From an uncultured Opitutia bacterium (GTDB lineage Bacteria > Verrucomicrobiota > Verrucomicrobiia > Opitutales > Opitutaceae): a stretch of 64,000 bases of DNA. The position numbers were made by a program, and so were the translations under genes. The stretch lies in contig CAITWF010000072.1 of NCBI GenBank assembly GCA_903896015.1, positions 1 to 64,000 of the forward strand, written 5' to 3'. The notes under the pieces were generated by a model. It worked only from the letters and a program-made list of their open reading frames with translations. It was not told where the DNA came from and did no database searches. The stretch's first letter is position 1. Every line of letters begins with the position of its first letter. This document shows, one piece after another, positions 53,443 to 62,608 of the stretch.

Positions 53443-54363
53443 ATGACCTCCCTGCGCATGCCGGTTCCGCACACAACCTCCGCTGAGGCCCTTGATCGCT
53501 ACGCGATGGGAAAGAGGATCGTGGCTGGCCAAGGGCCCGCCTGGCAGGACCTGTGGTTCTCGGTCCTCGCGCTCCCACCGGTGTCAGATATTTTCACCAT
53601 GCCGGCGGTGATGGAGCCGTTCATCGCGTGGACTTCATCGGGCGAGGCGGAAGCGCAGGAGCGCGAACCCGGCGGACCGTGGGTCACGAGCCGCTTAAAA
53701 AGGGGATCGCTGTTTCTCACGACAGGAGGCGCGCCGTATGAGTTTCGTTTTCGCACGCTCACACCGGAGCCGTTTGAGGTGACGCTCGTGGTGTTGAGTC
53801 TGCCGTTGTTCAACGAGGCGCTGGCGGACGTCTTCGGCAGGGATGCTGCTCAAGCGCGCCTCAGCGATTTGTCCGGTTTCGAGGATCCGACGCTCACCTC
53901 AATGTTGCAGCAGTTGCGAGCCGAAGCGGTGCGGCGTTTGGCGAGCCGGGTCTTCGTCCGTGGGATCGCGCAGGCGATCGCCGTTCATCTGGCTCGAAAT
54001 TACGCGGCGCTCAGCGACAACGCGCGCGGGGACAGCCCATCGCTCCCGGGCTTCAAACTGCGCCGGATCACCGCGTGGATGGCAGATCATCGGACGGAAG
54101 AATTCAGTCTCGCGCGCCTGGCGAAGCAGGCGGGCCTGAGCGAGTTTCACTTCAACCGGCTGTTCAAACGCGCCACCGGCGTTCCCCCTTCGCAGTACCA
54201 GATCAAGCTGCGGATGGATGCGGCGCGGCGGCTCCTGCGCGAGACGAAGAAGAGCGTGATCACGATAGCCAACGAGGTCGGTTACTCCACGCCGAGCCAC
54301 TTCGCGCAACTTTTTCGCAAGGAGACCGGTCTCTCCCCGACTAACTACCGGCGCGAACGGTAG
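53443..54363 (+). CDS. AraC-family transcriptional regulator
   Basis: This 306-residue protein pairs an N-terminal cupin-like sensing domain (about 1-190) with a C-terminal double helix-turn-helix AraC domain (about 205-305): FSLARLAKQAGLSEFHFNRLFKRATGVPPSQY, then TIANEVGYSTPSHFAQLFRKETGLSPTNYR. It binds DNA as a dimer and probably regulates the GH30 gene that starts 83 bases downstream, by analogy with xylan-utilisation regulators. The ligand is unknown. A palindrome precedes it. Confidence 0.87.
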   Translation: MTSLRMPVPHTTSAEALDRYAMGKRIVAGQGPAWQDLWFSVLALPPVSDIFTMPAVMEPFIAWTSSGEAEAQEREPGGPWVTSRLKRGSLFLTTGGAPYEFRFRTLTPEPFEVTLVVLSLPLFNEALADVFGRDAAQARLSDLSGFEDPTLTSMLQQLRAEAVRRLASRVFVRGIAQAIAVHLARNYAALSDNARGDSPSLPGFKLRRITAWMADHRTEEFSLARLAKQAGLSEFHFNRLFKRATGVPPSQYQIKLRMDAARRLLRETKKSVITIANEVGYSTPSHFAQLFRKETGLSPTNYRRER

Positions 54364-54446
54364 CGCGGCCGGCGGTCTTTAGTTAGCCTCGCGCGGCACT
54401 TTCGCGGCTGCGGTGACGGCGCTACCGTGCCGGAGAACTTCGCTCC

Positions 54447-56783
54447 GTGAAACTCATCCCCGATTGTTCCGCTCTGGTTCGCTTCCTCGCGCTTCATCGC
54501 GGCGCCTTCGGCCGAAGCGTCGCGGTGATCGTGACAACCGTCTCGCTCACCGTTAGTGCCACCGCTGCAACCGCGCAGATCGATGCGAGTGCCCCGCAGC
54601 AGACGATCCGCGGGTTCGGCGGCGCGACGGTATTCCAGCCGCCCGGCCTGTCGGCTTCGCTCACGCCGGCCGAACTCGATCTCCTGTTTGGCAACGCTCC
54701 GAATCAGATTGGCCTCTCGCTGCTGCGCATCCGCGTCGCGACCGATGACGCTTGGCGTGCGATCGAGCTTGGACATGCGCGCGGCGCGATCGCGCGCGGC
54801 GCAAGCGTCATGGCCACGCCGTGGTCGCCGCCCGCGCAGATGAAGAGCAACAACAGCCTCATCGACGGCTCGCTGAACGCCTCGGCGTATGCCGACTACG
54901 CCAAATATCTGAACGACTTCGCCGTCTACATGGCGGCCAACGGCGCGCCGCTCACGGCGATCTCGGTCCAGAATGAACCCGACATCGTTGTGACCTATGA
55001 GTCGTGCGAATGGACCTCCGCGCAGATGCTCGCGTTCTGCCGCAATAACGCCGGTGCAATCACCGCCACGAAAGTCATCGCGCCCGAGTCCTTCCAGTTT
55101 CGGCGCCCGATGTCCGATCCACTCCTCAACGACGACATCGCGGCCGAGAACCTCGACATCATTGGCGGCCACATCTACGGCGCCGGCCTCGCCGCCTATC
55201 CGCTTGCCGCCGCGAAAGGCAAGGAGGTCTGGATGACGGAGCATTACGACAATCAGGCGACGGACTGGCCGGGTGCGCTATCGACCGCCAAGGAAATCCA
55301 CGACTGCCTCGCGACGGCCAATTTTAGCGCCTACATTTGGTGGTATGCCCGGCGGTTTTACGGGCCGCTCGGCGAGGACGATGCCATCACCAAACGCGGC
55401 TGGGCGATGGCGCAGTTTAGCAAGTTTATCCGCCCCGGCTCCTCCCGTGTGACCGCCACCGGCAACCCGGCGACGGGCGTCTACGTTTCCGCCTATAAAT
55501 ATGACAAGCTTGTGATCGTCGCCCTCAACCTCGGCACCTCCGATGCGACTCAGTCATTCTCCGTCGCGAATCTCAATGCCGCCCTCGCTACGGTAAATCC
55601 GTGGGTTTCGTCGCCCACCGCCAGCCTCGCGGCCCAGTCGGCGATCACGGTGACGGGCGGGACGTTCACTGCGACGCTCCCCGCCCAGAGCATTTCGACC
55701 TTTGTCGGCAACCTCGTGTTTCCTGCGCCAACGATCGTCGCGCCACCGCACAGCGCGAGCATCGCGCCGGGCGGTACCGTCGTGCTCGATGCAAACGCGA
55801 CGGGCGATTTTCTATCCTATCAGTGGAACAAGAACGGCGTCGCACTGAGCGGCGCAACCGACCGGCAGCTCACGCTGACGAACATGACCCCGGCCGACGC
55901 GGCGAATTATTCCGTCACCGTTACGAATTCTGGCGGCACGATCACGAGCGCCCTCGCGACGGTCGGTCTCGCGTCTTCGGACAGCGCCGGCCGCCTCACG
56001 AATCTGTCGACGCGATCACTCGTCGGTCCGGGCGACAACGCGCAGATCGCCGGCTTCGTGATTGGCGGCAGCGGTACGAAGAAAGTGCTCGTGCGTGCTG
56101 CCGGTCCCGCGCTGCGCACCGTGTTTGGTTTCACCAACGCCCTCGACGATCCGTCGCTCGAACTGCGCAACGCCGCGACCGGCGCGATCGTGGCGACGAA
56201 TGACGACTGGGACGCGAACGTTGAGCCGGCGTTCTCGGCGGTGGGCGCGTTTGCCTGGACGCGCGGCAGCAAGGACGCCGCGTTGCTCATTTCACTCCCG
56301 CCCGGAGCCTACACCGCGATCGTCCGCGGCGTCGGCACAAGCACGGGCGTCGCGCTCGTCGAGGTTTACGATGCCGATGGCGGCGCTGGCGCGAGCTTGA
56401 TCAATCTTTCGACGCGATCGTTCGTCGGTGCCGACGACAACGCGCAGATCGGCGGCTTCGTCGTGAACGGCGGCGGACCGAGGACCGTGGTCGTGCGCGC
56501 GACGGGTCCGACCCTCCACAAAGCCTTCGGTCTCGTGGGCGCGCTGGGCGATCCGGTGATCGAGTTGCGCGCCGCGGGCCGCACCGATCCGATCGCGACG
56601 TCGGATGACTGGAGCAGTTATCTCGCGCCGCACTTCGCACGCGTGGGCGCGTTTGCATGGCCGGCGGACAGCCGCGATGCCGCGATCGTGGCCACGCTGG
56701 ATCCGGGCGCATATTCCGTGGTCGTGCACGGAAAGGTCACGGGCACCGGGCTCGCGTTGGTCGAGGTTTACGCGGAGCCGTGA
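54447..56783 (+). CDS. Secreted GH30 xylanase-type enzyme with Ig and repeat modules
   Basis: This 778-residue exported enzyme has a signal peptide and a GH30 catalytic domain (about 45-420). The acid/base is Glu177 (ISVQNEPD), the nucleophile Glu265 (VWMTEH), and YESCEWTSAQM is typical of bacterial glucuronoxylanases (GH30_8). An Ig-like domain follows (about 425-510; SIAPGGTVVLDANATG, YQWNKNG). Then two tandem ~125-residue modules appear (LTNLSTRS..GPGDNAQIAGFVI and LINLSTRS..GADDNAQIGGFVV), each ending in GVALVEVYD-like or GLALVEVYAEP. It likely cleaves glucuronoxylan outside the cell. Confidence 0.87.
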   Translation: MKLIPDCSALVRFLALHRGAFGRSVAVIVTTVSLTVSATAATAQIDASAPQQTIRGFGGATVFQPPGLSASLTPAELDLLFGNAPNQIGLSLLRIRVATDDAWRAIELGHARGAIARGASVMATPWSPPAQMKSNNSLIDGSLNASAYADYAKYLNDFAVYMAANGAPLTAISVQNEPDIVVTYESCEWTSAQMLAFCRNNAGAITATKVIAPESFQFRRPMSDPLLNDDIAAENLDIIGGHIYGAGLAAYPLAAAKGKEVWMTEHYDNQATDWPGALSTAKEIHDCLATANFSAYIWWYARRFYGPLGEDDAITKRGWAMAQFSKFIRPGSSRVTATGNPATGVYVSAYKYDKLVIVALNLGTSDATQSFSVANLNAALATVNPWVSSPTASLAAQSAITVTGGTFTATLPAQSISTFVGNLVFPAPTIVAPPHSASIAPGGTVVLDANATGDFLSYQWNKNGVALSGATDRQLTLTNMTPADAANYSVTVTNSGGTITSALATVGLASSDSAGRLTNLSTRSLVGPGDNAQIAGFVIGGSGTKKVLVRAAGPALRTVFGFTNALDDPSLELRNAATGAIVATNDDWDANVEPAFSAVGAFAWTRGSKDAALLISLPPGAYTAIVRGVGTSTGVALVEVYDADGGAGASLINLSTRSFVGADDNAQIGGFVVNGGGPRTVVVRATGPTLHKAFGLVGALGDPVIELRAAGRTDPIATSDDWSSYLAPHFARVGAFAWPADSRDAAIVATLDPGAYSVVVHGKVTGTGLALVEVYAEP

Positions 56784-56808
56784 CGTAGGTCTGCGCCTAC
56801 AACGACCT

Positions 56809-58932
56809 TCAGTCCTTCTTTAGGGCTTCTAAAACCACCGAGGGGCCAAGGAGTTCAGGGAGCAGTACCGGATCTTTTTTTCCGGGGAACCAGATGAGGT
56901 TGAACGGGACGGCGCTGCGGTTGTAGGCGCCGAGTTCGGCGGTGATGCGGGCATCCTTGTTGGTCCAGTCGCCGCGGAGGGTGACGATCTTTTTCTCCGC
57001 GAAATAGCGCAGGACGTCGTCGGAGTGGAACACGAGTTTCTTGTTCGCCTGGCAGGTCGCACACCAGCGCGCGGTGAAATCCACATAGACGATGCGGCCC
57101 TCCGAGCGGAATTTCGCGACGGCTTCGGGGCTCCACGGCTCCCACACAACTTCGGGCGCGCCGGAAGCGAGACCAGCGGCGGTCTTCGCCGCGGCATCGT
57201 GCGGCCAGCCGAGCCAAGCACCGGCAGCGGCGGCAATGATGAGACCGGCGACGCCGAAGCGAACGCGGCCCGCGGATGCGCCGGGTGCAGTCCAGCGGCC
57301 GTAAACCCAGACGCCGAGCGCAACGAGCACGAGGCCAAAGAGCGCGTTTTGCAGACCCTCGTCCGAAGTCTGGCCGGCGAGCACCCACACGAGATAGCCG
57401 ACGGTGGCATAGAGCGGGAAGGCCATGAACTGCTTGAACGTCTCCATCCACGCGCCGGGCCGCGGCAGCACCCTGATCGCTGCGGGAAAAATTGACAGTA
57501 ACAGGTAGGGCGTAGCGAGCCCGATCGCGATCGCGGTGAAGATCGCGAACGATTCGATCGTGGAGAGCGCGAGCGCAGCACCGAGCGCGGGCGCGAGAAA
57601 CGGCGCACTGCACGGCGTGGCGACAACAGTCGCGAGCACGCCCGTAAAAAACGATCCGGCAAAGCCCGACTTTTGCTGCAACTCGGAGCCGACGGCGGTG
57701 GCGCCGAGGCCGAATTCGAACACGCCGCTCATGTTCATGGCGAACGCAAGCATCACGGCGGCGAGTGAAAACACGAAGGGCGCCGACTGCAGTTGGAAGC
57801 CCCAGCCGAGTTGCGAGCCGCCCGCGCGGAGCACGGCGAGCGTGGCGGCGAGCGTCCAGAACGAGAGCAGCACGCCGAGCGCGAACACGAGGCCGTGCAT
57901 CACGACTTTCTTTTTGTCGTGGCCGGACTGGTTGACGAATCCGAGAATCTTGATGCCTAGCACCGGGAAGACGCAGGGCATGAGGTTGAGGATGAGACCG
58001 CCGACGAGGGCGAGGAGGAGTGTGCCGGCGAGCGACGTGGTCGCGCCGGGCGCGGCTTGCGCGCTGGTGGTTGGGGCGGCGATCGAGGCGACGACGGTCA
58101 GTGGCGTGTCGACGCGCAGGCCGCGCAGTGCGCCGCCGGCGAGCCAGCCAGTTTCGCTCGTGAGCACGCCGATGAGATTTTTCGCGTCGGCCGGGCCGTC
58201 GGGAGAAATCGGCAACGTGAGCGCGAAGCCGCCGTGGCTGTCGGGCTTGATCGTTTGAGGGAGTTCGTAGGCGACGAGCGCATCGTCGGCGAAGAAGTGA
58301 AGATCGGTCGGGGTGGGAGCGCCGGGGTAGGACGGTGCGAGGTTGAGCAGGATATTTTTTCCGGAGCGCGAGGCCGACACTTTCCACGCGGCGTCAGAAC
58401 GCGGTAGCCCGGTAACGGTGGCGCGTATTTTTTCGCCCCACGCGGCGTCGGGTTTCGGCGCGTCGGCCGCAGCTTCGATCGTGAGGGAGAGTTTGGCGTC
58501 ACCGGGGACGCAGACGTCTTCGCACATCAGCCACTCCGCGCTCGCGTTGAGAACGATTTTTTCGCCGGGCTTGAGAGCGGCGGGCGGCGTGAGCGTGACC
58601 GGGAGAAGGATTTCGTCGTTGTAGCCATTGCCGACGGTGGCACCGGTGTGATCTTTTAGGATGTGGGGCGCGGGCCATTGAACTTCGCCGGCGGTCCAGC
58701 CCGCGGGGAGTTTCCATTCGATCTTGGTGGCGTAGCCGGTTCCGGGGTTGATCCAATAGGTGTGCCAGTGCGGATCGTGGACGAGGCGGAGCGCAACCGT
58801 CAGAGGGTGGCCGGGCTGCACGGTGGCGTCGGCCGCGACGAGCGAGGCCTGGACGTGCGAGGGCGTCGCGGCCCGGAGCAACGGAAGAAACACGAGCGGC
58901 AACGCGCACAGCAGGCGGCGGACGAAAAACAT
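56809..58932 (-). CDS. dsbD: Thiol:disulfide interchange protein DsbD/ScsB type
   Basis: This 707-residue inner-membrane protein carries reducing power from cytoplasmic thioredoxin to periplasmic dithiol proteins. A signal sequence leads to an N-terminal beta domain with WLMCEDVCVPGD (about 140-150). Eight-helix membrane domain cysteines lie in NLMPCVFPVL and ATPCSAPFL. A C-terminal thioredoxin domain has WCATC (Cys624-Cys627). The domain set matches DsbD/ScsB. It is convergent with the GH30 gene and divergent from the OPA transporter. Confidence 0.9.
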   Translation of the reverse strand: MFFVRRLLCALPLVFLPLLRAATPSHVQASLVAADATVQPGHPLTVALRLVHDPHWHTYWINPGTGYATKIEWKLPAGWTAGEVQWPAPHILKDHTGATVGNGYNDEILLPVTLTPPAALKPGEKIVLNASAEWLMCEDVCVPGDAKLSLTIEAAADAPKPDAAWGEKIRATVTGLPRSDAAWKVSASRSGKNILLNLAPSYPGAPTPTDLHFFADDALVAYELPQTIKPDSHGGFALTLPISPDGPADAKNLIGVLTSETGWLAGGALRGLRVDTPLTVVASIAAPTTSAQAAPGATTSLAGTLLLALVGGLILNLMPCVFPVLGIKILGFVNQSGHDKKKVVMHGLVFALGVLLSFWTLAATLAVLRAGGSQLGWGFQLQSAPFVFSLAAVMLAFAMNMSGVFEFGLGATAVGSELQQKSGFAGSFFTGVLATVVATPCSAPFLAPALGAALALSTIESFAIFTAIAIGLATPYLLLSIFPAAIRVLPRPGAWMETFKQFMAFPLYATVGYLVWVLAGQTSDEGLQNALFGLVLVALGVWVYGRWTAPGASAGRVRFGVAGLIIAAAAGAWLGWPHDAAAKTAAGLASGAPEVVWEPWSPEAVAKFRSEGRIVYVDFTARWCATCQANKKLVFHSDDVLRYFAEKKIVTLRGDWTNKDARITAELGAYNRSAVPFNLIWFPGKKDPVLLPELLGPSVVLEALKKD

Positions 58933-59123
58933 GGAAGAGAGTGTGGAGCTTTCGGTGCGAGGCGCAAACGCGGAGGTTTGTTCCCCGGGTCGGTGATATT
59001 CGGGGTGAGTAAACGCGCCCTGCTCGCGGTGATCGACCCGCCGAACGTAACGCGGTCGTTACCCCGGCTGAAATAAATTGCCGGAGGTCGGTGCGCCTGA
59101 AACACCTGAGCGACTCACTGGCG

Positions 59124-60440
59124 ATGACCCCACTCGCTCGCATTTTCGCCGCGCTCGGCGCCCAGTCGACCGCACCGCCGATCACGGATGGCGCCGAGAT
59201 CGATCGACGCTACCGCTACTGGCGGCTGCGTGTGATGTATGCGATGGTCGCGGGGTACGCGCTGTTTTATTTTCTGCGCAACAACCTGCCGATGGCGGCC
59301 AAGGCGATCTGTGACGAGTTTCATTTTTCGAACAAGCAGTGGGGCGTCGTGATCAGCGTCTCGACGATCGTTTACGCGTTTTCTAAGTTTCTCAGCGGCA
59401 TCGTCGGCGATCGGGCGAATCCGCGTTTCCTGCTCGCGCTCGGGCTCGGGGGTTCAGCGGTCGTGAGTTTGTTTTTCGGCGCCGGGCATGGGCTCGCGTT
59501 TTTCGTTTTCCTCTGGGCGCTCAACAATCTTTTCCAGGGCACTGGCGTGCCGCCGTGCATCCGGCTGCTGACGTATTGGTATAGCCCGAGCGAGATCGGG
59601 CGCGCATGGGGCGTCTGGAATGCGTCGCACCAAATCGGCGGTGCGATCATCGCGTTGTGGGCGGGCTGGCTGGTGACGCACCTTGGGTGGCGCGCGGCGT
59701 TTTGGGCGCCGGCGATCGTCGGGCTCGTGGGCGCGGCTTGGCTCGTCAACCGGCTCACGGACTCGCCGGAGGCGATGGGCTTGCCGCCGGTGGAGGTGTT
59801 CAAGCGCGAGGCGCCGCCCAAGGAAAAACCGCGCCTGCCGTTCCGCGATATTTTCAAAACGCACATCCTGACGAACCGCTGGGTATGGATTGTGAGCGTC
59901 GCAAATTTTTTCGTCTACGTCGTGCGCATCGGTATCCTGAGCTGGACGCCGAAATACCTCGTCGAGGCGAAGGGCTTTACGCTGCAGGAGGCGAGCTACT
60001 CGCTTTCGGGATTCGAGGTCGCGGGAATTTTCGGCGCGTATGCGTCGGGCTGGCTGTCGGACAAAATTTTTCGAGGCCACCGCGCGCCGGTGTCGGTCAG
60101 CTTTATGGTGCTCCTGATCGGTGGGCTGCTTGCGCTGTTCGCGGTGCCGCACCACAGCGTGACGACGATGACGGTGGTGTTTAGCGCGCTCGGGTTTCTG
60201 GTCTATGGTCCGCAGATGCTCGTGGCGGTGGCCGCGGCGGACTTTGCGACGAAGGAGGCGGCGTCGAGCGCGGTTGGGCTGACGGGATTGTTCGGCTACA
60301 TCGGCGCATCCGTCTGCGGTGTCACCACGGGCGCGCTGATCGACGATCTCGGGTGGAATGCGGCGATTTGGTTTTACGTTGGTTCGGCGATCGTTGGCGC
60401 TCTGCTGCTGGCGTGCACCTGGCGCGCGCGGGCGCGTTGA
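59124..60440 (+). CDS. MFS transporter, organophosphate/OPA (GlpT/UhpC-like) family
   Basis: This 438-residue permease (ATG 59124) has 12 helices and the OPA-type openings YRYWRLRVMYAMVAGYALFYFLRNN and FSNKQWGVVISVSTIVYAFSKFLSG. It should exchange a phosphorylated compound such as glycerol-3-phosphate or a hexose-phosphate for phosphate, or sense one. Convergent with the peroxiredoxin-like gene (9-base gap). Confidence 0.87.
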   Translation: MTPLARIFAALGAQSTAPPITDGAEIDRRYRYWRLRVMYAMVAGYALFYFLRNNLPMAAKAICDEFHFSNKQWGVVISVSTIVYAFSKFLSGIVGDRANPRFLLALGLGGSAVVSLFFGAGHGLAFFVFLWALNNLFQGTGVPPCIRLLTYWYSPSEIGRAWGVWNASHQIGGAIIALWAGWLVTHLGWRAAFWAPAIVGLVGAAWLVNRLTDSPEAMGLPPVEVFKREAPPKEKPRLPFRDIFKTHILTNRWVWIVSVANFFVYVVRIGILSWTPKYLVEAKGFTLQEASYSLSGFEVAGIFGAYASGWLSDKIFRGHRAPVSVSFMVLLIGGLLALFAVPHHSVTTMTVVFSALGFLVYGPQMLVAVAAADFATKEAASSAVGLTGLFGYIGASVCGVTTGALIDDLGWNAAIWFYVGSAIVGALLLACTWRARAR

Positions 60441-60449
60441 TCGACGCGA

Positions 60450-61082
60450 TTATTTCGCGGCGGCTTCGGCGGCGGCGAGCAGGGCTTCGTTGGACAGGCG
60501 GACTTTGTAGTCCGGGTCGGAGAATACGAATTTGATCACGCCGTCGCGGCCGACGATGAAGACCGTCGGCACGGGCAGCCACGTCCCCTCGCCGCCGGGG
60601 ATCGGGGCGAGTTCTATGCCGTGGCCGCGATAGGATTCTTCCGTTTTGAGGGGGACTCGAAACGCGACGCCGTAGGCGAGGGAAGCGTCCATGGCGCGAT
60701 CGGAGAGCAGGCGGTAGTCGAGGTGGTTTTTGCCGGCCATCTTCTTCAGTCCGTCGGCGGTGTCAGGAGAGACGGCAAGGACTTGATAGCCGAGGGCGAG
60801 CAGCTTCGGCTCCAGTTCGCCGAGAGCCGCGAGCTGGCGGTTGCAGAACGGACACCAGCTACCGCGGTAAAACACCAGCACGGTCGGCTTCTCCGTGAAC
60901 GCCACCGCGAGATCGAGCTTTGCGCCGTTGATGTCCGATAGCGTGATGCCCGGCGCGTGCGCGCCGATGGCCAGTGGCGTGGCTTCGGCGGCGGTGGAGG
61001 CGAGCGAAGGAGCGGCGTGAACTCGGACGATCAATGCAAAGGGTGCGACCACGAGGCCGAGACAAAACAGGAATTTGTTCAT
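60450..61082 (-). CDS. Secreted peroxiredoxin/AhpC-TSA-like protein
   Basis: This 210-residue protein (ATG 61082, signal ending VHAAPS) has the redoxin fold and the active motif FYRGSWCPFCNRQL (Cys77, Cys80), followed by VSPDTADGLKKMA and PTVFIVGRDGVIKFVF. The CxxC arrangement fits BCP/PrxQ-like peroxidases or thiol redox proteins. It is likely periplasmic and could take electrons from a DsbD-like system such as the one at 56809. Substrate not shown. Confidence 0.84.
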   Translation of the reverse strand: MNKFLFCLGLVVAPFALIVRVHAAPSLASTAAEATPLAIGAHAPGITLSDINGAKLDLAVAFTEKPTVLVFYRGSWCPFCNRQLAALGELEPKLLALGYQVLAVSPDTADGLKKMAGKNHLDYRLLSDRAMDASLAYGVAFRVPLKTEESYRGHGIELAPIPGGEGTWLPVPTVFIVGRDGVIKFVFSDPDYKVRLSNEALLAAAEAAAK

Positions 61083-61126
61083 GCGACCATGAGAGCCGCA
61101 CGTGATGAAGAATATTCCGCGTCCTC

Positions 61127-62449
61127 TCAGACCAGCGGCGTAACGCCGGGCACGGCGATTTCGGCGACGGGTGCTGCGCCCCACGAGTAGGCGGGCGGTG
61201 TGAGATCGAGCTTCGATGCGCCCAGCAGCCACTGGTAGCTGACCTCGCGGCCTGTGTAGGCCGAGACGCGGCCAAGGATCGCGGTGAGCGTGGTCTCGGC
61301 GATCCGGTGACCCTCGTTGAGGGGTTGGCCCTCGCGGATGCTCCGGATGAGATCGACGTGCTCCACATCGTAGGGATTCTTCATTTCCTTTTTCCCGGCG
61401 AACTCCCACGCCTTCTCGCCGCGGATTCGTCCGGAAGGATCAGCGGTGCCACGCGTGCCGGTGAGCCGCTCGGACACGCGATTCGAAGCGCCGGGGGCCT
61501 GCCGGCAGAAGCTCTGCACGCGCGCACCGTTGGCATATTCAAACTCGATCGAGAAGTGATCCCACGCGTTGCCGTATTTCGGATCGGTGCGACTCTGGCG
61601 GCCGCCCATGCCGAGCGCTTTCACCGGCGGACCGCCAAACGCCCAGTTCATGACGTCGATGTTGTGGATGTGCTGCTCGACGACGTGATCGCCGCTGAGC
61701 CACGTGAAATAAAGCCAGTTGCGCACCTGGTATTCCATCTCGCTCCAGGCCGCCGGGCGGCCCTTGTGCCAGAGCCCGCCCTGCAGCCAGTAGCACTGAC
61801 CGCCGGTGAGTTCGCCGATCGCGCCGTCCTTGATGCGCGCCATCGTCTCAAGGTAATCGGCGGAGTGGCGGCGCTGGGTGCCGGTGACGAACGCGAGATT
61901 CTTCTGTTTCGCGAGATCGGCAAGCTGCATCACGAGCCGCGCGCCGGCCGGATCGACGGCGACGGGTTTCTCGGCGAAAACGTGGATGCCCTTTTCAAAC
62001 GCGGCCTTCAGGTGCAGCGGGCGGAAATGCGGCGGCGAGGCGAGCAGCACCAGATCGATGCCGGAGTTGATCACCTGCTGGTAGGCGTCGAAGCCGGTGA
62101 AACAGCGCTCGGGTGTGACCGAGAATTGATCGGCGACGAGGGGCGGCTTCGGGTTGTTGCCCTTCGTGCCCTGTGTGAGCTCGTTCATCGCGGCGTCGAT
62201 TTGATCGGCAAACACGTCGCCGAGTGCGACGAGTTGCACCGAGGGATCGGCGGCGAGGCAGTTGCGCACGGCACCGAGGCCGCGACCGCCGCAGCCGACG
62301 AGTCCTATCTTGATCCGATCGGTGCCGGCCGCGAAGGCGGGGGTGAAGCTACCGATCAGGGGCAGCGCGGAGAGCGCGGCGCCGGCTTTGAGAAAATCGC
62401 GACGCGTGAAATTCGGCGCGTCCGCGGCGGAGGCGGGGTTGGAGTGCAT
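61127..62449 (-). CDS. Tat-exported Gfo/Idh/MocA-family oxidoreductase
   Basis: This 440-residue oxidoreductase (ATG 62449) starts with a twin-arginine leader (FTRRDFLKAGAALSALPL), then the NAD-binding site KIGLVGCGGRGLGAVRN and the EKPVAVDPAGA signature (Lys in EKP). The C-terminal substrate domain includes GDHVVEQHIHNIDVMNWAFGG and NGARVQSF. Family members act on sugars or inositols, often in polysaccharide catabolism. Export by Tat fits a folded cofactor-bound enzyme. Divergent from an aldo/keto reductase gene. Confidence 0.9.
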   Translation of the reverse strand: MHSNPASAADAPNFTRRDFLKAGAALSALPLIGSFTPAFAAGTDRIKIGLVGCGGRGLGAVRNCLAADPSVQLVALGDVFADQIDAAMNELTQGTKGNNPKPPLVADQFSVTPERCFTGFDAYQQVINSGIDLVLLASPPHFRPLHLKAAFEKGIHVFAEKPVAVDPAGARLVMQLADLAKQKNLAFVTGTQRRHSADYLETMARIKDGAIGELTGGQCYWLQGGLWHKGRPAAWSEMEYQVRNWLYFTWLSGDHVVEQHIHNIDVMNWAFGGPPVKALGMGGRQSRTDPKYGNAWDHFSIEFEYANGARVQSFCRQAPGASNRVSERLTGTRGTADPSGRIRGEKAWEFAGKKEMKNPYDVEHVDLIRSIREGQPLNEGHRIAETTLTAILGRVSAYTGREVSYQWLLGASKLDLTPPAYSWGAAPVAEIAVPGVTPLV

Positions 62450-62608
62450 AGGGTAAAGACGAGGGGTGCGGGCAATCTGGCGAGGCCCCCGCGCGGCGGC
62501 AACGGTGGAACCCGGCGGCACGCAGGTATCACGCGACGGAATCGGCCGTAGTGAAACGTGTGTTGCCGGCACTTGCCTCGCATCGCGGGTCCGCCACGCT
62601 GCGCGACG

